Positions 8,741 through 17,007 of a DNA stretch of 64,000 bases are shown piece after piece. This DNA is from Bradyrhizobium sp. 199. GTDB lineage: Bacteria > Pseudomonadota > Alphaproteobacteria > Rhizobiales > Xanthobacteraceae. The notes beneath the pieces are model-generated. The model did not search any database and had not been told where the DNA came from. It was given only the letters and a program-made list of their open reading frames with translations. Within the stretch, counting starts at the first letter, position 1. Each line of letters starts with the position of its first letter. Both the position numbers and the translations under genes were made by a program. The stretch spans positions 682,001 through 746,000 of the forward strand of contig NZ_JADPJI010000002.1 in the NCBI RefSeq assembly GCF_023073355.1, in the 5' to 3' direction.

Positions 8741-8826
8741 CGTCATTGCGAGCGAAGCGAAGCAATCCAGTCCCTCTCCTTGGAAATAGTCTGGATTGCT
8801 TCGTCGCTTCGCTCCTCGCAATGACG
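8741..8826. repeat. Palindromic intergenic repeat, family A
   Basis: Inverted arms CGTCATTGCGAGCGAAGCG.. and ..CGCTCCTCGCAATGACG, with inner AGCAATCCAG / CTGGATTGCT pairs. This is the clearest copy of the family and folds into a long hairpin. It lies between the GST and FAH genes. Confidence 0.85.
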
Positions 8827-8842
8827 GGGAGAGGGCAACGGC

Positions 8843-9685
8843 TTATGCCGCCACGATATCCTGGCGCTGCTCGCCGAGGCCCTCGATGCCGAGCGTGATG
8901 ACGTCGCCGACATTGAGGAAGGTCGGTGGCTTCATGCCGAGGCCGACGCCGGGCGGGGTGCCGGTGGTGATGACGTCGCCGGGCAGCAGCGTCATGAATT
9001 GCGAGACATAGGAAATGCACTTGGCCATGGAGAAGATCATGGTCTTGGTCGAACCGGTCTGGCGACGCTGGCCGTTGACGTCCAGCCACATCGACAGGTT
9101 CTGGACGTCCTTGATCTCGTCCTTGGTGGCGAGCCACGGTCCGAGCGGGCCGAACGTGTCGTGCGACTTGCCCTTGGTCCATTGTCCAAGGCGCTCGATC
9201 TGGAAGGCGCGCTCGGAGACGTCGTTGCAGACGCAATAGCCGGCGACGTGGTTCAGCGCGTCGGCTTCCGAGACATATTTCGCACGGCTGCCGATGATCG
9301 CGGCGATCTCGACCTCCCAGTCGAGCTTGGTCGAGCCGCGCGGCTTCTCTACTGCGTCGTTCGGGCCGGACAGCGATGTGTTGGCCTTCATGAAAATGAT
9401 CGGCTCGCTCGGAATATCGGCGCCGGTCTCCTTGGCATGGTCGGAGTAGTTGAGGCCGATCGCGACGAATTTCGAAATGCCGGTGACGGGAGCGCCGAAG
9501 CGCGGCTTGCCGGAGACCGCGGGCAGCGAGGCGGGATCGAGGCTTGCCAGCTTCTTCAGGCTCTCCGGCAAATAGGCCTCGCCCGTGAAGTCCTTCACAT
9601 GCGCCGACAGGTCGCGCAACTGGCCGGATTTGTCGATCAGGCCGGGCTTTTCCGCACCCTTCTCGCCATAGCGAACAAGCTTCAT
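8843..9685 (-). CDS. Fumarylacetoacetate hydrolase (FAH) family protein
   Basis: 280-residue FAH-fold enzyme. The metal ligands are the Glu pair in DWEVEIAAIIG and Asp in NDVSER. His in LNYSDHAKE and Lys in TKGKSHDTFGPLGPW match the catalytic dyad and loop of the family. Family enzymes cleave C-C bonds or decarboxylate diketo acids such as fumarylpyruvate or oxaloacetate; this one resembles the FAHD1/ureidoglycolate lyase group. The start is ATG at 9685 with AGGGAG 9 bases upstream. An ATG at 9775 would add 30 unsupported residues. Neighbouring GST and MBL genes hint at degradation of an aromatic or lactone compound. Confidence 0.9.
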   Translation of the reverse strand: MKLVRYGEKGAEKPGLIDKSGQLRDLSAHVKDFTGEAYLPESLKKLASLDPASLPAVSGKPRFGAPVTGISKFVAIGLNYSDHAKETGADIPSEPIIFMKANTSLSGPNDAVEKPRGSTKLDWEVEIAAIIGSRAKYVSEADALNHVAGYCVCNDVSERAFQIERLGQWTKGKSHDTFGPLGPWLATKDEIKDVQNLSMWLDVNGQRRQTGSTKTMIFSMAKCISYVSQFMTLLPGDVITTGTPPGVGLGMKPPTFLNVGDVITLGIEGLGEQRQDIVAA

Positions 9686-9771
9686 TTTCGTTTCTCCCTG
9701 AGAATGGACCGATCGGTTGAATAGCTTCATGGAACAGGGCGGCAGGAAATTCAACCGCCCAAAAACGGAGA

Positions 9772-10635
9772 TCACCCCAGCGCCACGAACCTGAACGCGT
9801 CTCCGTCCCGCCTGATATGCCCGGCCGAGAAATGGCCGCCGATCACCAGCGTCGGCGTGTCGGCAAAGCGGGCGAACAGTTCGCGCCGCGTCGCGGCAGA
9901 CTGCGTCTGGTCGGAATCCGCCGTCGAGGACCAGTCGAGATGCGCCATCTGGCAGGGGTGATGGGCGACGTCTCCGGTGAGCAGACCCTGTTCGCCGTCC
10001 GATCGGATGAGAATGCTCATATGGCCGGGACTATGGCCCGGGGTCGGGATCATGCTGATCTCTTCGCAGAGCCGGTGGTCGCTCGGGATCAGATCGGCCC
10101 TGCCGGCATCGACGATTGGTTTGACGGAATCGTCAAACACGGCCCGCTTGTCCGGTTCGGTCGAATTCGCCTGCCAGTGCTCGTATTCGGTCTCGCCGAA
10201 GACGTAGCGTGCCTTGGGAAATGTCGGCACCCATCGACCGTCGACCAGCTTTGTATTCCAGCCGACATGATCGACATGAAGATGCGTGCACAACACCGTA
10301 TCGATGCTGTCGGGCGCAAAGCCTGCCGCCATCATCGTCGCCAGAAACGGGCTGGTGCGGTTGTTCCAGGTCGGAACGTTGCGGCCCTGCTTGTCGTTGC
10401 CAAGACCGGTGTCGACTAGGATGCGTCGCGAAGGCGTCTCAACCACCAGCGAGTGGATCGACATTTTCAGCCGGCCCTCTTGGGTTGCGAAATGCGGAAT
10501 AAGCCAGGGCAGCTTCTGGATCTCTTCATTGCCCGCGAGCGGCAGGATGAAACGGGTCGATCCGACCGTCTCCAGCTCTACCATTTTGGTGATTTTGACC
10601 TGGCCGACCTTCCACTGCATGCCGCGCGTTCCCAT
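9772..10635 (-). CDS. MBL-fold metallo-hydrolase (lactonase-like), paralogue of 7118-7987
   Basis: 287-residue metallo-beta-lactamase-fold hydrolase with an intact CTHLHVDHVGWNT zinc motif, GHSPGHMS and LLTGDVAHHP as the downstream ligands. It shares long identical stretches with the protein at 7118-7987, so the two arose by duplication. ATG 10635 and ATG 10620 are both possible starts: GGGAACGCGCGGC precedes 10620, and nothing clear precedes 10635. It heads a same-strand run of FAH, GST, MBL and alpha/beta hydrolase genes separated by repeats. Confidence 0.88.
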   Translation of the reverse strand: MGTRGMQWKVGQVKITKMVELETVGSTRFILPLAGNEEIQKLPWLIPHFATQEGRLKMSIHSLVVETPSRRILVDTGLGNDKQGRNVPTWNNRTSPFLATMMAAGFAPDSIDTVLCTHLHVDHVGWNTKLVDGRWVPTFPKARYVFGETEYEHWQANSTEPDKRAVFDDSVKPIVDAGRADLIPSDHRLCEEISMIPTPGHSPGHMSILIRSDGEQGLLTGDVAHHPCQMAHLDWSSTADSDQTQSAATRRELFARFADTPTLVIGGHFSAGHIRRDGDAFRFVALG

Positions 10636-10732
10636 GTGCTTTTTTCGTGGCGAAACATGCGGTTTTCCGCCCTCGAGCGCAATGGATCATCTGACGCAAT
10701 GCGGCGTTATCGCGGGAACTGGAGGAGGAGCC

Positions 10733-11209
10733 ATGCCAGAGCTTGCGATTTCTGCGGAGAAAGTCGCCTTCATCATCGAGAAGGCGCGCGAATTCGACGT
10801 CAAGGAGGGGGATTCCGATCCGGATTCCGGCTCGAACCCCTCCGACGACGATGCGGTTGACGTCCTCTCCGATGACGGCTCCGATCCTGTCGTCAACGAG
10901 CTTGGAAGCTTCATGATCGCGTTGAACGAGGACGAGCAGATTGATCTCGTCACGCTGACCTGGCTTGGTCGCGGCGACGGCACGATCGATGACTGGAACG
11001 ATTTGCGCGCACGCGCGGCCGAGGCGCGCACCGAATATCGCAGCCCGCGCCGCGAAACGGTGCACTACCTGCTCGGCGAGCCGATGCTCGGCGATCTGCT
11101 CGCGGACGGGCTCGACGAATTCGCCATCGACTGGGCCGGTGAGCGCACGACGGCCGATTCCTCCGGCCCGAGTCAGCAGGACGAAGACGAGCCGACCAAA
11201 CAGCGGTGA
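10733..11209 (+). CDS. DUF3775 domain-containing protein
   Basis: 158-residue soluble protein of unknown function matching the DUF3775 pattern seen in Bradyrhizobium. It starts with a helix (ELAISAEKVAFIIEKAREFD), continues with an acidic linker rich in Asp and Ser, and has the conserved FMIALNEDEQIDLVTLTWLGRG and LGEPMLGDLLADGLDEF segments. ATG 10733 has a strong ribosome site (GGAGGAGGAG) 2 bases before it, which decides against longer readings. It converges with the SDR gene; a terminator-like hairpin lies between them. No enzymatic residues are evident. Confidence 0.82.
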   Translation: MPELAISAEKVAFIIEKAREFDVKEGDSDPDSGSNPSDDDAVDVLSDDGSDPVVNELGSFMIALNEDEQIDLVTLTWLGRGDGTIDDWNDLRARAAEARTEYRSPRRETVHYLLGEPMLGDLLADGLDEFAIDWAGERTTADSSGPSQQDEDEPTKQR

Positions 11210-11230
11210 CCCCCATTTGAGAGTTCTTCG

Positions 11231-11256
11231 CCTCTCCCCGTAAGGACGGGGAGAGG
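11231..11256. terminator. Bidirectional hairpin between convergent genes
   Basis: CCTCTCCCCGT / ACGGGGAGAGG, an 11-bp perfect stem with a 4-base loop, between the DUF3775 and SDR genes. It has no long T tract. It is the same sequence type as the hairpin at 2651-2673. Confidence 0.55.
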
Positions 11257-11268
11257 GAGAAGACCAAT

Positions 11269-12051
11269 CTACAACGTCCCCGGGAACGCACCCCCATCCA
11301 GCAGAATGTTCTGCCCGGTGATGAAGCCGGCCTTGGCGCCGCACAGGAAGGCGCAGGCATAGCCGAACTCGTCGGGCTGGCCGAAACGGCCGGCGGGGTT
11401 GAGCTTGGCGCGCTCGGTCAGGATCTGCTCCGCCGAGACGCCGCGCTTGTCGGCCTCGGCCTTGGCGGTGCCGGTCAGACGATCGGTTTCGAACGGGCCC
11501 GGCAGCAGGCCGTTGATGGTGACGTTGTTGATCACGGTCTTGCGCGATAGGCCGGCGATGAAACCGGTGAGGCCGGCGCGCGCACCGTTGGACAGGCCGA
11601 GGATGTCGATCGGCGCCTTCACCGCGGCCGAGGTGATGTTGACGATGCGGCCGAACTTGCGCGCCATCATGCCGTCCACGGTCGCCTTGATCAGCTCGAT
11701 CGGCGTCAGCATGTTGGCGTCGATCGCCTTGATCCAGTCGTCGCGGGTCCAGTTGCGGAAATCGCCGGGCGGCGGGCCGCCGGCATTGTTGATCAGGATG
11801 TCGGGCTCGGGGCACGCCTTCAGCACGGCTTCGCGGCCCGCCGGCGTCGTGATGTCACCGACGATCTCGGTGACCGTCACCTCGGGAGAAGCCTTGCGGA
11901 TGTCGTCCGCCGTCTTCTTCAGAGCCTCGGCGCCGCGCGCGGTCAGCGTGACGTGAACGCCGGCGTCGGCGAGCGAGATGGCGCAGGCACGGCCGAGGCC
12001 CTTGCTGGATGCGCAGACGATGGCGCGGCGACCTTTGATCCCAAGATCCAC
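11269..12051 (-). CDS. Short-chain dehydrogenase/reductase lacking the YxxxK motif
   Basis: 260-residue Rossmann-fold SDR. The nucleotide-binding TGxxxGxG appears as CASSKGLGRA near residue 14, and NNAGG is present near residue 89. The active-site Ser is kept (VNITSA), but 13 residues later the usual Tyr is Ser and the usual Lys four residues on is Arg (LSNGARAG). The standard proton-relay Tyr/Lys are therefore absent. A set of SDR proteins of this kind is known and usually annotated as 3-oxoacyl reductases, but its chemistry may differ or be lost. The C-terminal LLDGGAFPGTL is typical SDR. The start is ATG at 12051. Confidence 0.85.
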   Translation of the reverse strand: MDLGIKGRRAIVCASSKGLGRACAISLADAGVHVTLTARGAEALKKTADDIRKASPEVTVTEIVGDITTPAGREAVLKACPEPDILINNAGGPPPGDFRNWTRDDWIKAIDANMLTPIELIKATVDGMMARKFGRIVNITSAAVKAPIDILGLSNGARAGLTGFIAGLSRKTVINNVTINGLLPGPFETDRLTGTAKAEADKRGVSAEQILTERAKLNPAGRFGQPDEFGYACAFLCGAKAGFITGQNILLDGGAFPGTL

Positions 12052-12176
12052 TGTTTCACTCCCGTAATGTCAGGCAGGTTTTGAATAGCGGCATTCTAGC
12101 CAATCGTGGCGTTGCTGATAAGGGACGGGCTCGCATCAAAATGCATGCGCAGGGCGCTAGCGATGCAAATGCGCAG

Positions 12177-12252
12177 GCATGATCCGGAAAAGTTGCGCGG
12201 CGGTTTTCCGAAAAGACCATGCCCAAACCAAAAAGCGCGGTCTTATCGCGCT
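12177..12252. repeat. Palindromic intergenic repeat, family B
   Basis: GCATGATCCGGAAAAGT followed by GCGGTTTTCCGAAAAGACCATGC, then AAAGCGCGG..TCGCGCTT. It ends next to the stop codon of the CvpA-like gene. Confidence 0.8.
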
Positions 12253-12765
12253 TCAGATTCGCCGTTCCTGCTTGAGGCGGTCGATCGCGGAGGCCGCTTC
12301 CGGCGGCAGCGACTTGAACCCCATCTGGCCTGCCGTCGAGAACAGCGGCCGCAGATGCGAGCCGGCGAGAAACGGCGGCTGGCGATTGACCGGCACGATC
12401 TGGTCGAACACCAGGACCAGCGTGGTGGCGACGAGCCCGACCCTGATGGCGCCGAGCGCCGCGCCGCCGAGCCGGTCGCCGATGCCGGCCTCGCCGATGG
12501 TGTCGTTCAGCGCGATGCGGCCGATATGCCCGAACAGCATGCCGACAACGACGAAGATGCCGAAGAACCAGGTCCAGTTCTGCAACTGCGGTGAATTCGG
12601 GTTGCCTGCAATTTGCGGCGCGATCAGCGGCATCAGCGCAACCGCGATCGGGGCGGCGAGGAGATAGGCGAGGATGGTCATGGCGCTGCGCAGCAGGCCG
12701 GTCCTGAAGCCGAAGCCGACCGCGATGGCGAGCGCGGCATAGACTGCGAGATCGAAACTGTTCAT
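12253..12765 (-). CDS. CvpA family membrane protein
   Basis: 170-residue inner-membrane protein with four hydrophobic stretches: about residues 4-22, 27-50, 64-85 and 103-122. The spacing fits the CvpA (colicin V production) family, whose cellular role is still debated. Near the third helix is GIGDRLGGAALGAIRVGL, the Gly-rich motif typical of the family. I chose ATG 12765 (AGGG 10 bases upstream) over 12813. The C-terminal 40 residues are soluble. Family B repeat material abuts the 3' end. It has no clear operon partner. Confidence 0.8.
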   Translation of the reverse strand: MNSFDLAVYAALAIAVGFGFRTGLLRSAMTILAYLLAAPIAVALMPLIAPQIAGNPNSPQLQNWTWFFGIFVVVGMLFGHIGRIALNDTIGEAGIGDRLGGAALGAIRVGLVATTLVLVFDQIVPVNRQPPFLAGSHLRPLFSTAGQMGFKSLPPEAASAIDRLKQERRI

Positions 12766-13042
12766 GCGCAAAAGCCCTGCCTCGATGGAACGAATGAACG
12801 CCGGACCGATCATTCGGTTTCAGATCGATAAAATCGTCTGTACTGGTGTCTCCAGGAGCTCAGGGTTGCGCCCAGGGAAAGGCCAGGGGATCGTCATGCC
12901 AGACCTATTCGATGTCAGTAAAGAAACTGTCCTCGTCACTTTGCCTATAGGTCCCGGATCGGCGCTTATGCTCGTCCGGACCGACAGCGCAGAATGAGGT
13001 CGCGGCTGCTCTCTTGCGACAGTGGACAATGACGCGGCGGCG

Positions 13043-14650
13043 CTACCTTTTCTCCGTCCTGATCATATCCGCCGCCTTCTCCCCGATCATGATGGTCGGC
13101 GCATTGGTGTTGCCGCCGATCAGGGTCGGCATGATGGAGGCATCGACGACCCGCAAAGCTTCAACCCCGTGCACCTTCAGTGCGGAATCGACCACGGCCA
13201 TCGCATCCGTCCCCATCTTGCAGGTGCCGACCGGGTGATAGACGGTGTCGACGCGCTCGCGAAGGATGGCGCGGATGTCGTCGTCCGTTTTGACGTTCGC
13301 CGTGAACATGTCCTTCTTTTGCAACGCGCGTAGCGCAGGCGTTTCCATCAGCCGCTGCGTGGTCTTGAAGCCCGCGACCAGGGCCTCGAGATCCTCCTCC
13401 TCGCCCAGAAAGTTCGGATCGATCATGGGCGGTGCGAGCGGATCTGCGCTTTTGAGCCAGACGCTGCCACGGCTCTTCGGTCTGAGCAGGCAGACATGGC
13501 ATGAAAATCCCGCCTCCTTGTGCTTTTTGCGGCCATGGTCGTCGAGCATGGCGATGACGAAGTGCAATTGAATGTCGGGCACATCGAGGTCGGGCCGGGT
13601 TTTCAGGAAGCCGCCACATTCGGCGAAATTGGTGGTCATCAGGCCGCGTCGCTCGCGGCGGTACCGCTGGATGGCGCGGAGCAGAGATGGCAATCGACTG
13701 ATCGACGAGTGCACGAGATGCGGATAGTCGGAGGCGTAGACGAAAACGAAGTCCGGATGATCCTGCAGGTTGCGCCCGACGCCCGGCAAATGATGCATGA
13801 CGCCAATGCCGTGCGAACGAAGTGCATCGCCATCGCCGATGCCCGACAGCATCAGCAATTGCGGTGACTGGAAGGCGCCGGCAGCGAGAATCACCTCGCG
13901 CCGGGCACGCAGCTGCTTTGTCTGCTTCCCCTGCACATATTCGATGCCGACCGCACGGCCAGCTTCGAACAGGATCTTCGTGGCCTGTGCTGCCGTCTCG
14001 ACGCACAGATTGGGACGTTTGTTCATGTAGGGATGCAGATAGGCACGCGCTGCGCTCCAGCGCTCGCCATTGTGCTGCGTCACCTGGTAACTGCCGAGCC
14101 CTTCGTGGTCCTCCTCATTGAAGTCCTCGCGGACCCGGAACTGCGCCTCGCGCGCGGCCTGATGGAAGACGTCATGGATCGGATTATCCGAGCGCAGCTT
14201 GTTGACATGCAGGGGGCCGCCCTTGCCATGATGCGCGCCGTCGAAATCGGCGTTGTTCTCGGAAGCCTTGAAATAGGGCAGCACGTCCGCATACGACCAG
14301 CCGGTGTTGCCGAGGGCAGCCCAGTGATCGTAGTCCCATTTGTTGCCGCGGATGTAGACCATGGCGTTGATCGCCGAGGAGCCGCCGAGACCCTTGCCGC
14401 GCGGCTGATAGCCGATGCGGCCGTTCAGTCCCTTCTGCGGCACGGTATCGAAGGCCCAGTTGGCCGCGCTGTAGGGCAAAGCGAGCCCGAACGGCGTGGT
14501 GATCCGCCAATGGTCGTTCCGTCCACCCGCATCGAGCAGCGCGACCGACGTCGCCGCATCCTCCGAGAGCCGGCCCGCGATGGTGCAGCCGCCGGAGCCC
14601 GCGCCCACGACGATGAAATCGAATGTGTCAGTCAATGTTGCCCCTTGCAT
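13043..14650 (-). CDS. GMC-family FAD oxidoreductase (choline/alcohol dehydrogenase-like)
   Basis: 535-residue glucose-methanol-choline oxidoreductase. The FAD-binding VVGAGSGGCTIAGRLSE is at the N-terminus. GMC signature 1 is RGKGLGGSSAINAMVYIRG, and signature 2 corresponds to GAFQSPQLLMLSGIG. The C-terminal VYHPVGTCKMG carries the catalytic His, with Asn in GNTNAP. The family oxidises alcohols using bound FAD. I chose ATG 14650 (AAAGGAAA just upstream). The longer frame from 14683 would translate the family A repeat and is rejected. The aldehyde dehydrogenase next door on the same strand would complete an alcohol-to-acid oxidation. Confidence 0.92.
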   Translation of the reverse strand: MQGATLTDTFDFIVVGAGSGGCTIAGRLSEDAATSVALLDAGGRNDHWRITTPFGLALPYSAANWAFDTVPQKGLNGRIGYQPRGKGLGGSSAINAMVYIRGNKWDYDHWAALGNTGWSYADVLPYFKASENNADFDGAHHGKGGPLHVNKLRSDNPIHDVFHQAAREAQFRVREDFNEEDHEGLGSYQVTQHNGERWSAARAYLHPYMNKRPNLCVETAAQATKILFEAGRAVGIEYVQGKQTKQLRARREVILAAGAFQSPQLLMLSGIGDGDALRSHGIGVMHHLPGVGRNLQDHPDFVFVYASDYPHLVHSSISRLPSLLRAIQRYRRERRGLMTTNFAECGGFLKTRPDLDVPDIQLHFVIAMLDDHGRKKHKEAGFSCHVCLLRPKSRGSVWLKSADPLAPPMIDPNFLGEEEDLEALVAGFKTTQRLMETPALRALQKKDMFTANVKTDDDIRAILRERVDTVYHPVGTCKMGTDAMAVVDSALKVHGVEALRVVDASIMPTLIGGNTNAPTIMIGEKAADMIRTEKR

Positions 14651-14658
14651 TTTCCTTT

Positions 14659-14738
14659 CGTCATTGCGAGCGCAGCGAAGCAATCCAGACTGTCACCGCA
14701 ACGGGATTCTGGATTGCTTCGCTGCGCTCGCAATGACG
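14659..14738. repeat. Palindromic intergenic repeat, family A
   Basis: CGTCATTGCGAGCGCAGCG.. and ..CGCTGCGCTCGCAATGACG form almost perfect inverted arms, with AAGCAATCCAG / CTGGATTGCTT inside. It lies between the aldehyde dehydrogenase and GMC oxidoreductase genes. Confidence 0.85.
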
Positions 14739-14751
14739 GGTGTTTGACGAT

Positions 14752-16185
14752 CTACGACATGAACCGCATCAACTTCTCCAGCCGCGCGATCTTGCCACCA
14801 TAGGGCGGATAGAGGTCGGCGAGGCGGTTGAACTTGGAGCGATAGAACACCGGCTTTAGCTTGCTGAAGGTGCGAAAGCCCCATTCGCCGTGATAAGCCC
14901 CGGTGCCGGATGCACCGACGCCGCCCATCGGCTGGTTGATTTGCGTGAAGTGAAACAGGCAGTCGTTGATTGTGACGCCGCCCGAGGTGGTGCGCGCCAG
15001 CACCTCGTCGCGCGCGGCGCCGTCCTTGCCGAACCAGTACAGCGCCAGCGGCCGGTCGCGGTGGTTGATGAAGGCGATAGCCTCGGCGGGATCGCGATAG
15101 CCCAGAATGGGGAGCACCGGGCCAAAGATCTCCTCCTGCATCGCCGCCATCGGTTCGCTCGCACCGACGATCAGCGTCGGCGGGAACTTGCGGTGTGCTT
15201 TCCAGTTTGGATCGTCCGCCTTCGCGGGCTGCAGGATCTTCCCGCCGCGCTGCGCCGCGTCCGCGACGAGGCCTTCGAGTCGCGCATAATGCCGGTCCGA
15301 GATGATCGAGGTGTAGTCCTTGTTGGCGGGATCAGTGCCGAACATCCGCCGCATCTGGGCGCGCAGTTTTTCGGCGAAGGCCTGCAACGAGCGCTCCGGC
15401 ACCAGCACGTAATCAGGCGCAATGCAGGTCTGCCCTGCATTGAGCAGCTTGCCGTAGGCAATGCGCTCGGCCGCTTCATGGAGATCGGCCGAGGCGTCGA
15501 TGATCGCGGGGGACTTGCCGCCGAGCTCGAGCGTGACAGGCGTCAGGTTGCGCCCAGCGGCCTCCGCGACCAGCCGCCCGACCCGGGTCGAGCCGGTGAA
15601 CACGAGGTGATCGAACGGCAGGTGCGCAAAGGCCTCGGCGATCTCCTCTTCGACACCGGTGACCCGCATTTCCGTGGCCTCAAATCTCGCGGCAACCGCC
15701 TCCTTCAGCAGCGCCGAGAGGTGCGGCGTGAGCTCGCTCGGCTTGATGAGGACGCGATTGCCGGCGGCGATCGCGCCGATCGCGGGTGCGAGCGTGAGCT
15801 GGAGCGGATAATTCCAGGGCGCGATGATGCCGACAACACCGAGCGGCTGCGGCATCAGCCGGTTGCGGGCGGGGAGGAATTGCAGCGCGGTGGCGACCCG
15901 CTGCGGTGCCATCCAGCTCTTCAGGTGCTTTGTGGCATGCCGGATCTCGGAGAACAGCAGCATGGTCTCGGCGATTGTGGTCTCCACGGCCGAGCGGTGG
16001 CCGAAATCGGCCGAGATCGCCTGCCGGAAACGCTCTTCGTTGTCGGCGACGACGCTGCGCAGCCGCGCCAGCCGGTCGAGCCGCTCGGCAAGGCCGGCCG
16101 CCGGCTCGTCCCGCGACCGCGCGACCATGGCGTGGAAGGCCTCCTCCAGCGCCTGCAGCGGGGCGCTCCTCAGGGATTTGTCCAG
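14752..16185 (-). CDS. Coniferyl-aldehyde-type dehydrogenase
   Basis: Aldehyde dehydrogenase of the class-3-like coniferyl aldehyde dehydrogenase group, oxidising an aldehyde to an acid with NAD(P). The oxyanion Asn lies in APWNYPLQL, and TLELGGKSPAII carries the general base Glu. The nucleophile Cys lies in NAGQTCIAPDY, followed by EIFGPVLPI. The C-terminus ends in basic residues as in class-3 enzymes. The first ATG is at 16128, but the family usually has about 20 more residues. In frame upstream is a CTG at 16185 preceded by GGGAGGA at 6-base spacing, encoding plausible N-terminal sequence (LQALEEAFHAM). I place the start there; it could be ATG 16128 if CTG is not used. Confidence 0.85.
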   Translation of the reverse strand: MDKSLRSAPLQALEEAFHAMVARSRDEPAAGLAERLDRLARLRSVVADNEERFRQAISADFGHRSAVETTIAETMLLFSEIRHATKHLKSWMAPQRVATALQFLPARNRLMPQPLGVVGIIAPWNYPLQLTLAPAIGAIAAGNRVLIKPSELTPHLSALLKEAVAARFEATEMRVTGVEEEIAEAFAHLPFDHLVFTGSTRVGRLVAEAAGRNLTPVTLELGGKSPAIIDASADLHEAAERIAYGKLLNAGQTCIAPDYVLVPERSLQAFAEKLRAQMRRMFGTDPANKDYTSIISDRHYARLEGLVADAAQRGGKILQPAKADDPNWKAHRKFPPTLIVGASEPMAAMQEEIFGPVLPILGYRDPAEAIAFINHRDRPLALYWFGKDGAARDEVLARTTSGGVTINDCLFHFTQINQPMGGVGASGTGAYHGEWGFRTFSKLKPVFYRSKFNRLADLYPPYGGKIARLEKLMRFMS

Positions 16186-16499
16186 GGGCGTTCCTCCCTC
16201 AAGGGCGCGTTTTCGGCCTCAAGCTTGTTGCCGCAAGCTGGCCCTTTGTGGAACTTCTGGCAAGACCGCGCGGAATGGCGCCGAAATCGGTCGCTTCTCC
16301 TGTCATAAAGTCGAAAAAAACGTTCCCGCAGCCCTTTCCAAAGCCGACTTGCCTTGATACATACGCCCCGCACCCGATGGGCTTTGTCCCGGGGTTGCCT
16401 TCCAAGGAAGCCTTTGGGACGGACGAGGAAAGCCACGCGAACAGCGCCGGCCTCAACCGATCGTCCCCAGAGATCTAACGGAAGGCGTGCAAGTGTTAA
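16186..16499. other. Intergenic stretch before the tRNA gene
   Basis: 314 bases between the divergently placed aldehyde dehydrogenase gene and the tRNA. It must contain the promoters of both, but I could not find a convincing -35/-10 pair for the tRNA. No credible coding frame is visible. Confidence 0.5.
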
Positions 16500-16576
<77 letters not shown>

Positions 16577-16603
16577 AATTCGGACCTTACCGGTTCCGAT
16601 ACG

Positions 16604-16632
16604 AAAATGGCCCGCGCTAAGCGGGCCATTTT
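16604..16632 (+). terminator. Rho-independent terminator of the tRNA
   Basis: 12-bp stem AAAATGGCCCGC / GCGGGCCATTTT with a 5-base loop GCTAA and following T-rich TGTTT. It lies 28 bases after the CCA end. Confidence 0.85.
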
Positions 16633-16705
16633 TGTTTGGCCCGCGATCGCGCGTGCTTACCGAGCAATTCACCGTGGTCTGCGCCGATCTTGGCAGATAT
16701 GGGCG

Positions 16706-16835
16706 CAGCGCTTGCTTGGTGCGTTGCATGTTGGCGATGGTGTAGTCGATCGCTGCGCCGACGAATCCGAGAATCGGGGACGGGCGCCAGGGCAAAGAGG
16801 ACGGCGATGTTGCCGCGATCGTCGCGGCGGAACGC
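16706..16835 (-). pseudogene. Fragment of a TadG-like (Tad pilus) gene, frameshifted
   Basis: Two minus-strand frames together give the typical N-terminus of TadG-related pilus assembly proteins: FRRDDRGNIAVLFALAPVP (16776-16832), then in another frame ILGFVGAAIDYTIANMQRT (to about 16715). The switch falls near base 16775, consistent with a one-base indel. The frames end about 15 codons later without the rest of the protein, so this is a decayed remnant. No other Tad genes are nearby. The remaining bases from 16633 to 17007 show nothing else. Confidence 0.6.
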
Positions 16836-17007
16836 GCGGAGGACGCTGAAATGCGACGGGCAGAACTCACACTGGTAGGAAATTAAATCTGCGCGTGCGT
16901 GTGTCGTCCGCACGCGCAGCTCATACCTAAGGCATGTTTGAATTTGGAACGCTGCACTATCCCCGTATGAAGTATGTTACCGGCACCGGTGCCCATTCCA
17001 GTGCCCG

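Noticed and set aside
10526..11815. 429-codon minus-strand frame spanning the SDR and DUF3775 genes
   Set aside because: Crosses two well-supported genes and a hairpin; no family signature.
12764..12997. 77-codon plus-strand frame before the GMC oxidoreductase
   Set aside because: No ribosome site, no recognisable sequence, and it starts inside the CvpA promoter region.
14890..16308. 472-codon plus-strand frame opposite the aldehyde dehydrogenase gene
   Set aside because: Antisense to a clear dehydrogenase; no ribosome site and no recognisable domain.
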